DNA of 13,487 nucleotides, taken from Chlamydiota bacterium. Lineage in GTDB: Bacteria; Chlamydiota; Chlamydiia; Chlamydiales; Rhabdochlamydiaceae. The translations under genes were made by a program, and so were the position numbers. The stretch spans positions 1 through 13,487 of the forward strand of contig VGMB01000015.1 of assembly GCA_016866585.1 (NCBI GenBank). Reading direction: 5' to 3'. This document shows positions 7,934-13,487 of the stretch, piece after piece (the first letter of the stretch is position 1; each line of letters begins with the position of its first letter). The notes under the pieces are model-generated. The model did no database searches. It had not been told where the DNA came from and saw only the letters and a list, made by a program, of their open reading frames with translations.

Positions 7934-7965
7934 TCATGGTGAGGGAAATATTTTCCTCACCATGA
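7934..7965. repeat. 32-base near-perfect palindrome between the MORN gene and ogt
   Basis: The arms TCATGGTGAGGGAAAT (7934-7949) and ATTTTCCTCACCATGA (7950-7965) are complementary at 15 of 16 positions, the other being a G·T pair. No T tract follows in either direction, so it is not a standard intrinsic terminator. It begins five bases after the MORN stop and ends seven bases before the ogt ATG. It may end or protect the MORN mRNA 3' end, bind a dimeric protein, or fold over the ogt translation start. Confidence 0.8.
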
Positions 7966-7972
7966 ACACATC

Positions 7973-8452
7973 ATGAATACTTATTATTTTCCATCAGGAC
8001 CAAAAATTCTTATTTCAGTCTTCTCTAAAGACAAACAACTTAAATTCACAACTGTTCAAGAAGCTATTCAATTTTCTCTTACTTTTTTTGGTGAAATAGA
8101 AGAAGAAACGAAGGCAACATTGATACGTTGGTGCAGCTGTTATAGCCAAAGAAAACAACCTCAATCATTGATCTATCTAATAGAAAATAAGCTAGAAAAT
8201 GAATTTAAGGCTAAAGTAGTTAGAGCACTAGATAACATCCCTATAGGAGCAACCGCTAGCTATCAGGATATCGCATCTATTGCAGGAAATAAAAAGGCCT
8301 GCCGCGCCGTAGGAAATATTTGCCGAGTAAATATTTTCCCTATTTTTATCCCATGTCACCGAGTCATATCCAAAAATAAAACAGTGGGCGGATATGCGTT
8401 TGGTTCCGAATTAAAGCAGCATTTATTAGAATATGAAAGAGTTCTATCTTAA
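7973..8452 (+). CDS. ogt: Methylated-DNA--protein-cysteine S-methyltransferase
   Basis: This 159-residue protein repairs O6-alkylguanine by moving the alkyl group irreversibly to its own cysteine. The C-terminal DNA-binding and catalytic domain (about 77-157) is well conserved: GATASYQDIASIAG as the start of the helix-turn-helix region, the arginine finger Arg111 in CRAVGN, the active site IPCHRV with Cys128, then GGYAFGSELKQHLLEYE. The N-terminal part (about 1-75) is short and divergent, as I recall for chlamydial 'ada' (CT477); there is no Ada-type AraC domain, so ogt is the better symbol. No Shine-Dalgarno precedes ATG 7973, and a 32-base palindrome ends seven bases upstream. An out-of-frame four-codon ORF (ATG 7962) terminates in a TGA overlapping this start. 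The last nine bases overlap the end of the convergent lipoprotein gene. Confidence 0.93.
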   Translation: MNTYYFPSGPKILISVFSKDKQLKFTTVQEAIQFSLTFFGEIEEETKATLIRWCSCYSQRKQPQSLIYLIENKLENEFKAKVVRALDNIPIGATASYQDIASIAGNKKACRAVGNICRVNIFPIFIPCHRVISKNKTVGGYAFGSELKQHLLEYERVLS

Positions 8453-8665
8453 AAACTCGTCTTGATTAGAATCTGACAACTCTTTTTCTTCCGGACTCAA
8501 ACTACCAGAGAGCAAATCACTCTCTATGGGAGATTTCCACTCAGCAGCTATCTCTTCGTCATAGTTGTCTACTATTTTACCCCACTCGGATTGTTCTTCT
8601 TTTTTTTTCTGACAACTTGTTACCCCAAGTCCCAATAAAAATATTAGAGCATAAATTACCCGCAT
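8444..8665 (-). CDS. Small acidic lipoprotein, function unknown
   Basis: The longest frame starts at TTG 8758, but ATG 8665 has AGGAAG five bases ahead and is immediately followed by a classic lipoprotein signal: MR, a hydrophobic stretch of residues 3-15, and VTSC with Cys18 as the lipidation site. The precursor is 73 residues and the mature protein about 56, starting CQKKKEE and strongly acidic after that (DNYDEE, SPEEKE, NQDE). No domain is recognised. The signal predicts export and lipid anchoring to the inner or outer membrane. The first mature codons contain an uninterrupted A9 run (8600-8608 on the plus strand as T9). The gene is divergent from the coiled-coil gene and overlaps the end of ogt by nine bases with no terminator between them. 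Confidence 0.75.
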   Translation of the reverse strand: MRVIYALIFLLGLGVTSCQKKKEEQSEWGKIVDNYDEEIAAEWKSPIESDLLSGSLSPEEKELSDSNQDEFLR

Positions 8666-8700
8666 AACATCTTCCTGATGAACAATGTGTCTTAATTGGA

Positions 8701-8730
8701 ATTGTACGACCATTTCATTTTTTTCTCCAA
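8701..8730 (-). promoter_or_regulatory. Possible promoter of the small lipoprotein gene
   Basis: Read on the minus strand, TTGGAG (8730-8725) and TACAAT (8706-8701) are 18 bases apart. The -10 matches five of six consensus bases; the -35 only three. Transcription would start near 8694, giving a leader of about 29 bases that includes the AGGAAG ribosome binding site. Confidence 0.35.
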
Positions 8731-8741
8731 ATAAAACAACT

Positions 8742-8757
8742 TGGCACACTTTTTGCA
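8742..8757 (+). promoter_or_regulatory. Sigma-54 (RpoN) type -24/-12 promoter
   Basis: TGGCAC at 8742-8747 and TTGCA at 8753-8757 are five bases apart. This matches the RpoN consensus TGGCAC-N5-TTGCW, with the GG (8743) and GC (8755) dinucleotides exactly 12 bases apart. The expected start near 8768 leaves a leader of about 23 bases ending in GGAGG and ATG 8791. A sigma-70-type reading of the same bases (TTGGCA 8741-8746, TATTAA 8763-8768, 16-base spacer) is possible but has a poorer -10. Confidence 0.7.
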
Positions 8758-8780
8758 AACAATATTAAGTAGAAAAATAC

Positions 8781-8785
8781 GGAGG
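8781..8785 (+). promoter_or_regulatory. Strong ribosome binding site of the coiled-coil gene
   Basis: GGAGG, a full anti-16S match, lies five bases before ATG 8791. It is the best Shine-Dalgarno sequence in the window, where most starts have a weak one or none, and it supports the 61-codon frame as a real, well-translated gene. Confidence 0.8.
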
Positions 8786-8790
8786 GTGTT

Positions 8791-8976
8791 ATGGAACAAA
8801 ATAAACTACTAAAAAGAATTTCTGAGCTTGAATCCATCAATGATCAATTAATTTCTGAACTACGATTCCTAGACTCACTACTTAGGAAAATAGGATTCGA
8901 AGAAGGACTCAAAACTTTAAAATTTGCCGCACAGGAAATTCTAGAACAAGACAGAATGGGAAAAGGAGAATTGTAA
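8791..8976 (+). CDS. Small coiled-coil protein (61 aa), function unknown
   Basis: The protein is short, charged and almost entirely helix-forming. Residues about 1-32 show heptad-like spacing of Leu and Ile (LLKRISELESINDQLISELR), typical of a dimeric coiled coil. A second helix follows (GLKTLKFAAQEILEQ). There is no signal peptide or membrane segment, so it is probably cytosolic. The strong GGAGG and the sigma-54-type promoter upstream argue that it is genuine and regulated. Sigma-54 control in Chlamydia is linked to the CtcB/CtcC two-component pair. I recall that a small C. trachomatis ORF, CT652.1, has a mapped sigma-54 promoter; whether this is its orthologue I cannot tell. Possible roles include chaperone, adaptor or regulator. 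Confidence 0.75.
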   Translation: MEQNKLLKRISELESINDQLISELRFLDSLLRKIGFEEGLKTLKFAAQEILEQDRMGKGEL

Positions 8977-9004
8977 CCGCTCTCTAAAATCTGTACATTT
9001 TCTA

Positions 9005-9042
9005 TAACACCTCTCGCATGACACTCGATGCGATAGGTGTTA
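9005..9042. terminator. Hairpin between convergent genes, possible bidirectional terminator
   Basis: TAACACCT (9005-9012) pairs with AGGTGTTA (9035-9042). After one C/T mismatch, TCGCAT (9014-9019) pairs with ATGCGA (9028-9033) around an eight-base loop. It sits between the coiled-coil gene stop (8976) and the helicase stop (9047), where a shared terminator is expected. Neither flank has a good T tract, so termination efficiency is uncertain. Confidence 0.6.
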
Positions 9043-9046
9043 ATCT

Positions 9047-11788
9047 TTAAGAAGCATCGAACAACTTTAGGAGATCATGCATAGTAAATGAGGCAAGCGT
9101 ACCATCATCCTCTATCAAACCTTGAGCTATCTGAGATTTTATTTCTTTAATTTTCATGATCTTTTCCTCAACACTCTGAGCAACAACATATCTTCGAGCA
9201 ACAACGACATTTTTACGTCCTAATCTATACGCTCTATCAATAGCCTGCTTTTCTGCAGCATCATTCCACCACGGATCAAAAAGAAAAACATAGTCGCCTG
9301 CTGTAAGGTTTAAACCCACCCCTCCAGCTTTCAAACTCATCAAAAAAACGTGTACAGAAGGATCTTCCTGAAACTTCTTCACCACAGACTCTCTATCACG
9401 GGTCGATCCATCTAAATAAACGTAAGAAAAGCCCAGATGTTTAATATGGTCTTCTAAAATACCGAGCATCTCGGTAAACTGACTAAAAATTATAACTTTC
9501 CTTCCCTCATTCACAACTTCTGCGGTGTCAGACATCACCCTTTCTAATTTAGCACTCATAGCCAGATTGTCAGCCAAATTTACATCTACTAAATGAGGAT
9601 GACAACATACTTGCCTTAACCTAAGTAGAGCCTCTAAGACCTGCATCCTATGAGAGCCAATCCCCTCTTCCTGTATTTTTTTAATAAGCCCTTGTCTATT
9701 TCTTGAAAGCAAGCTCTCGTACACCTCTCTCTGTTCTGCTCCCATATCTACCCAAACAGTTTGTACAATTTTTTCTGGAAGATCAAGGGATACATCTTCC
9801 TTTGTTCTTCTTAGTAAAAATGGAGTGATTTTCTTTTTAACCCTTTTTAAATATCTATCATCAGATTGAGCTGCAACCATCTGTGCGTGAAAATCCTTAC
9901 GATCTTCAAGCAACTCTGGCTCAAGAAAATGAAAAATAGACCAAAGATCGTCCCATCGATTTTCTACAGGTGTTCCTGTAATCGCTATTTTCATCCGAGA
10001 CTGCAGCCCAAAACATATCTCTGCAATCTGGCTATCTGGATTTTTAATGTTTTGAGCCTCATCAAGAACAACACAAGAAAACTTAATTTTTATAAATTTA
10101 GCTACATCCAGCCTAAGATGTGCATAGGAAGTTAATATAACCTCTGCCAGTACAAGATTATCTACATCTTTAATCCTATCCCTACCGGAGTGAATATAGA
10201 CATTTTTTTCAGGCAAAAACTTTTCAAACTCTTTTTTCCAATTAAAAATAAGAGATGTAGGAGCAATTATCAAAATAGGGCCTTCAGCCTCAATCATTGA
10301 TAAAAATGCTAGAACTTGCACAGTTTTTCCTAGGCCCATATCATCGGCAAGCAGTCCTGATAAATTAGAGGTATATAAGAAATTCAACCAATTTACCCCC
10401 TCTTGTTGATAAGGATATAGAACACCTCGAAACTTATTAGACACTTCAGCAATGTCAGCCTTTGATATCGCTTTCATTCTTTCAAGAAGAGATTGCGTAA
10501 GGATATCAGCTTTGAAATGCTTCTTTGCAAGAAAGCCATCTAAAATGCCAGCCTGGTGTTTTTTTAATCTAAGACCATCTTTAGCTACCTCTGCTGTAGT
10601 TAAGTCTCCAAGATCATTTTCAATCCTTATCTGATCGACAAGTCCTACAGCATAAGGACTTAACTGAACAAATCGATCTCTTCTGTTAAAAGCCCCAACA
10701 ACATTTTGAACATCCGTCTCATGATCCTCGTACGATAAAATACCGGAGGTAACAATTTCCTCTTTGTCAACATAAGCATTAAGATCAGTTTTTGTATGTC
10801 GATATACCTGACGTCCCTTACTATCCACAATCTTCCACCCCAACTCCAGTAAAAAGCTCAAGGTCTTTGTAACTTGATCTAAAGGACAGTAATAGCATGA
10901 AGAACCAACAACTTTTTTATGAAAGCCTGTTTCTAATAAGTCTTTCTCCCACCCTTTTTCCGCAACTAGATCCCTAAAGGAACCTATAGGTTCTTGGTAG
11001 CTAAAAATACCTCGTTGACCATAATCCATTTGAAGATTCGCAAATGCACCACTTGCATCTGTAAGAGATAAAATAGGAAGGACTTGAAGCTGTTCAGCAA
11101 TAACTTCGGCTTGATTTGCTTGATCTAAAGATTTAACCCACACAATCCTTACATCTTCATCATCTTCGTAAAACTCTATGAACTGCTCTTTTTTTTTGCC
11201 TTCTAAATGCAACTTTTCCGGATACGTTTTTGCAATAAGAGCTCTATCAATTCCTTGAGGAAGAACCATTACCGTCTGATTTGCAATGCACCACATAGGA
11301 TCAGAAAAAAACAAAAGATCTAATTGTGAAATAGGCAGATCCTTACCGTCGATACTAAGAATTCCCTCAACATCAAGAGCCATGTTGGCTTCAATAGCTT
11401 TAAAATAAATACTAGGCTTATCAAAGGGGTTATAAAATAAACTTTTTCCTTTGAAATGAAGTTTTTTTGCCAAAGCCAGCAATTTTACAGCTTCTAACGA
11501 CTTTACTGCAGGAACTTTGATCTTACTTACAGAAACAGTGGAGATTTTATCACTCAAAATCGAAATACCGATATTCGCTAAGTGGATCTTTAATAGAAAT
11601 GTATACAGCTCTTTATCTATAGGAGATACACCCTTTTTAAGAGCATCAGCATATACTATTCTTGGGGGGGTATGACTTTTATCGAAAATCTCTACAACAA
11701 GAAAAATCTCTTTTTCTTTTTTTTCTTGATCTATACAAAAAAACAACTCAGTCATAAAATCAACCCAACTTAATAAAAGATCATTCAT
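9047..11788 (-). CDS. SNF2-family DEAD-like helicase/ATPase
   Basis: This protein of 913 residues from ATG 11788 is a DNA-dependent ATPase of the SWI2/SNF2 group, expected to translocate on double-stranded DNA in the cytoplasm. The N-terminal half (about 1-450) resembles the SNF2-associated region of bacterial members and is poorly conserved. The helicase core has motif I LADDMGLGKT (Lys488), motif II DEAQ (576-579) rather than DEAH, motif III TGTPVENRWDD, the second RecA lobe with SQFTEML and SLKAGGVGLNLT, and motif VI QAIDRAYRLGR (from 848). All catalytic motifs are present. A TTG at 11812 would lengthen it by eight residues and ATG 11755 would shorten it by eleven; none of the three has a clear Shine-Dalgarno. 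C7 (11664-11670) and A9 (11189-11197) runs lie in the N-terminal coding part. Bacterial homologues include RapA/HepA-like recyclers of RNA polymerase, but the specific role here is unknown. Confidence 0.92.
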   Translation of the reverse strand: MNDLLLSWVDFMTELFFCIDQEKKEKEIFLVVEIFDKSHTPPRIVYADALKKGVSPIDKELYTFLLKIHLANIGISILSDKISTVSVSKIKVPAVKSLEAVKLLALAKKLHFKGKSLFYNPFDKPSIYFKAIEANMALDVEGILSIDGKDLPISQLDLLFFSDPMWCIANQTVMVLPQGIDRALIAKTYPEKLHLEGKKKEQFIEFYEDDEDVRIVWVKSLDQANQAEVIAEQLQVLPILSLTDASGAFANLQMDYGQRGIFSYQEPIGSFRDLVAEKGWEKDLLETGFHKKVVGSSCYYCPLDQVTKTLSFLLELGWKIVDSKGRQVYRHTKTDLNAYVDKEEIVTSGILSYEDHETDVQNVVGAFNRRDRFVQLSPYAVGLVDQIRIENDLGDLTTAEVAKDGLRLKKHQAGILDGFLAKKHFKADILTQSLLERMKAISKADIAEVSNKFRGVLYPYQQEGVNWLNFLYTSNLSGLLADDMGLGKTVQVLAFLSMIEAEGPILIIAPTSLIFNWKKEFEKFLPEKNVYIHSGRDRIKDVDNLVLAEVILTSYAHLRLDVAKFIKIKFSCVVLDEAQNIKNPDSQIAEICFGLQSRMKIAITGTPVENRWDDLWSIFHFLEPELLEDRKDFHAQMVAAQSDDRYLKRVKKKITPFLLRRTKEDVSLDLPEKIVQTVWVDMGAEQREVYESLLSRNRQGLIKKIQEEGIGSHRMQVLEALLRLRQVCCHPHLVDVNLADNLAMSAKLERVMSDTAEVVNEGRKVIIFSQFTEMLGILEDHIKHLGFSYVYLDGSTRDRESVVKKFQEDPSVHVFLMSLKAGGVGLNLTAGDYVFLFDPWWNDAAEKQAIDRAYRLGRKNVVVARRYVVAQSVEEKIMKIKEIKSQIAQGLIEDDGTLASFTMHDLLKLFDAS

Positions 11789-12623
11789 GCAAAATAAATT
11801 ACGTTTATACAACCCAGACTATGCTCGTTCTCTGCAAGAATGGGAAAACCGAGCAGATAAATTAACTCAAATCAATCCGATAAAGCAACTGAATATCTTA
11901 CCTCAAATGGAAGATATGACCAAAGACACAGCCAGGTTTCTTAAAATTAAAAGTCTTTGGTACCTAGCTGTCCACGATAAAAAACAGGTGTTCTTACGAT
12001 ATTTTTTTAAAAAACCTATTCGCCACATCTCTAGACTCCTCTTTTCTTATGTAAAAAATAAGTGTTACACAAGAGATGGTGACTTTTTCTTTTACGGAAT
12101 AACAAACGAAAACGATCTTTTAGAAAAACTTAACAAAAAAAACCACCTGCTTGTCCTTGGATTTTCCTACTGCCATAAACCCTTCGAATGCCCTGCTAAA
12201 AGATTCTCCTCAGAATGTATCCACGATGCGAATCACCCCGTATGTGGACAGTGTTTCATAGGAAAAACTATGAACCATCTTCCTAATAAAAATATCATAC
12301 CTGTATTTATCCCCACCATTCACTTCATTGGTGAGAAAATCTTTGAAATTAAAGAAGCCAATCCCCAGAGCACGGTTTATTTTTTAATTACAGCCTGCGG
12401 AATGTCACTGGAAATGTTCGGTGATTACGCTTTTATGTCTGGAATCAAGGGAATAGGAGTCAGGCTGGGAGGAAGAATATGTAATACCATGAGAGCCTTT
12501 AAATTATCCGAAGAAGGAATAAAGCCAGGCCTCACGGTAGTTACAAAAGAAACACAGCGCAGAATACTGGATTTTATTGAACTTTTACATTCTCATAATG
12601 ATACCACTTGCGGAAAGGCTTAG
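11787..12623 (+). CDS. Unrecognised cysteine-rich protein, possibly metal-binding
   Basis: I do not recognise this 278-residue protein with confidence. It has no signal peptide. A basic, aromatic-rich region (about 60-95) is followed by a cysteine cluster, C129-x5-C135-x8-C144-x8-C153-x2-C156, set in GFSYCHKPFECPAKRF and HPVCGQCFIGK, and then by Cys204 (ITACGMS) and Cys232 (GGRICN). The spacing suggests a zinc or iron-sulfur site. A distant likeness to DUF116 proteins, which also carry a CPA/CxxC cluster, is possible but unproven. The ATG at 11787 shares two bases with the divergent helicase ATG; no Shine-Dalgarno is visible, and the later in-frame ATG at 11907 is an alternative that keeps the cysteine domain. 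The last 50 bases overlap the 3' end of trhO on the other strand. Confidence 0.75.
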   Translation: MQNKLRLYNPDYARSLQEWENRADKLTQINPIKQLNILPQMEDMTKDTARFLKIKSLWYLAVHDKKQVFLRYFFKKPIRHISRLLFSYVKNKCYTRDGDFFFYGITNENDLLEKLNKKNHLLVLGFSYCHKPFECPAKRFSSECIHDANHPVCGQCFIGKTMNHLPNKNIIPVFIPTIHFIGEKIFEIKEANPQSTVYFLITACGMSLEMFGDYAFMSGIKGIGVRLGGRICNTMRAFKLSEEGIKPGLTVVTKETQRRILDFIELLHSHNDTTCGKA

Positions 12624-13487
12624 GCCTCTCTGCCTCTTTCTGGTATGGTCTAACACGTTCAGCGCTTTGGCACTCTGTGCAGCAACATCCACTATATTGT
12701 TCTGCACAAGCTGGGCAGCATAAAAATAGCTCATTACAATCCATGTTAGCGCAGTTGTAGTAAACATCAGAAGGCGTCCCGCAATGTCTACATGTGCTAA
12801 TAACCTCATCTTTATCATCAGCGATCGGTACAGCGAGTCTATCATCAAAAACAAACAACTTTCCTTTCCAATGATCTGATCCCACTTTCTGTCCATACTT
12901 AATCACCCCGCCATCGAGCTGATAAACAGTATCAAAACCTTCTTCCATCATCAGTGCTGAATAAAGCTCACATCGTATTCCACCAGTACAATACATCATT
13001 ACACGAGTTTTTTTCGGATCATACTTTCCTTTGAGCAGATTCACATACTCTGGGAACTTGCGAAAAGTATCGAGCTCTGGTTTTAATGCTCCCTCAAAAT
13101 GTCCTATGACCCACTCATAATCATTTCTTACATCAATAAGAATTGTGTTTTCATCTTTTTCTTCGATCATTTTTTTCCAATCTTCTGCAGAAAGATGGTC
13201 TCCACCATGCTTTGGATCGGCATTTCTATCAAGAGCAACAAGTTGTTTCTTGTATTTTACTGTAGCCTTTGGAAAAGCTTGCTCTGGATAATGATGGATT
13301 TTAAAATCTATATTTTTAAATCTTTCATCACTTCTCATCCACTCCATATATTCCTCAGCAGGGGTCTTCTCAGCACTCATTTGAGCGTTGATCCCTTCTT
13401 CAGAAATGTAAATTCTGGAACGTATATCCCTGGTTTTAAAAAACTCATGATGCTTACTGATCAGATCATGTGGATCCGCTATCGGTG
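12574..13487 (-). CDS. trhO: tRNA uridine(34) hydroxylase TrhO, rhodanese-domain (5' end outside window)
   Basis: The frame stays open upstream of ATG 13380 to the window edge and encodes 35 more residues typical of the family (HHEFFKTRDIRSRIYISEEGIN), so the true start lies outside and 303 residues are visible. The N-terminal acylphosphatase/ferredoxin-like part is followed by a rhodanese domain (about 100-205 of the visible part: LIDVRNDYEWVIGHFEGA, then the active-site loop CTGGIRCE with Cys at 12990-12988, then YQLDGGVIKYG). A cysteine-rich tail follows (CRHCG, CANMDC, CCPAC, CCCTEC), a common zinc-binding ending in this family (formerly UPF0176). TrhO uses oxygen to make 5-hydroxyuridine at wobble position 34 of several tRNAs. 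The 3' end overlaps the convergent cysteine-rich gene by 50 bases. Confidence 0.95.
   Translation of the reverse strand, partial: PIADPHDLISKHHEFFKTRDIRSRIYISEEGINAQMSAEKTPAEEYMEWMRSDERFKNIDFKIHHYPEQAFPKATVKYKKQLVALDRNADPKHGGDHLSAEDWKKMIEEKDENTILIDVRNDYEWVIGHFEGALKPELDTFRKFPEYVNLLKGKYDPKKTRVMMYCTGGIRCELYSALMMEEGFDTVYQLDGGVIKYGQKVGSDHWKGKLFVFDDRLAVPIADDKDEVISTCRHCGTPSDVYYNCANMDCNELFLCCPACAEQYSGCCCTECQSAERVRPYQKEAERPKPFRKWYHYENVKVQ

Noticed and set aside
8666..8758. TTG or ATG 8713 starts giving a longer small lipoprotein
   Set aside because: They place about 16-31 residues before a clean signal peptide and lack the AGGAAG found ahead of ATG 8665.
12585..12896. 103-codon minus-strand frame within trhO
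   Set aside because: It is in another frame of the conserved TrhO cysteine-rich tail, which has clear motifs in its own frame.
13378..13380. ATG as the real start of the rhodanese gene
   Set aside because: The frame continues upstream with 35 residues typical of TrhO, so the gene is cut by the window edge.
1..13487. CRISPR array or insertion sequence with terminal repeats
   Set aside because: No regularly spaced direct repeats and no transposase gene were seen on either strand.

Overview
The window comes from an AT-rich bacterial genome, almost certainly of the phylum Chlamydiae and more likely an environmental or 'chlamydia-like' member than Chlamydia itself. From base 2473 to 8452 the gene order is yidD, LysM membrane protein, pheT, MORN-repeat lipoprotein, O6-methylguanine-DNA methyltransferase. 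From memory this matches the CT473-CT477 block of Chlamydia trachomatis, down to the LysM gene being on the opposite strand. The Rhs/YD-repeat gene at the left edge is not in that Chlamydia block and is what I would expect in a larger-genome, amoeba- or arthropod-associated chlamydia.

Layout. Bases 1-2385 (+) are the 3' part of an Rhs/YD-repeat gene that runs in from outside. Its Rhs core ends near base 1500 and is followed by a C-terminal domain of about 294 residues with a lipase-like HSRGG nucleophile-elbow motif. A strong terminator separates it from the core block: yidD (+), the LysM protein (-), then pheT (+) and the MORN lipoprotein (+), with a gene-free stretch of about 450 bases between the last two. 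A 32-base palindrome lies between the MORN gene and ogt (+). A small lipoprotein gene (-) ends inside ogt. Divergent to it is a 61-residue coiled-coil protein (+) behind a sequence fitting the sigma-54 promoter consensus. The right third holds an SNF2-family helicase (-), an unrecognised cysteine-rich protein (+) whose ATG overlaps the helicase ATG head to head, and the 3' part of trhO (-), which runs off the right edge.

How the genes relate. There is no obvious single pathway or operon; strands alternate often. Most are housekeeping: aminoacylation (pheT), wobble-uridine hydroxylation (trhO), membrane-protein insertion (yidD), alkylation repair (ogt) and chromatin/DNA translocation (SNF2). 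Three convergent pairs overlap at their 3' ends by 4, 9 and 50 bases, and one divergent pair shares start-codon bases. Several starts were moved inward from the longest open frame: pheT to ATG 4049, the MORN lipoprotein to ATG 6936, the small lipoprotein to ATG 8665 and SNF2 to ATG 11788. Two genes (Rhs and trhO) are cut by the window edges.

The most promising items for follow-up are the Rhs C-terminal hydrolase-like domain without an evident immunity gene, the sigma-54-type promoter with its small coiled-coil protein, the unknown cysteine-rich protein, and the gene-free region before the MORN gene, which holds nested hairpins and may be a repeat or gene relic.
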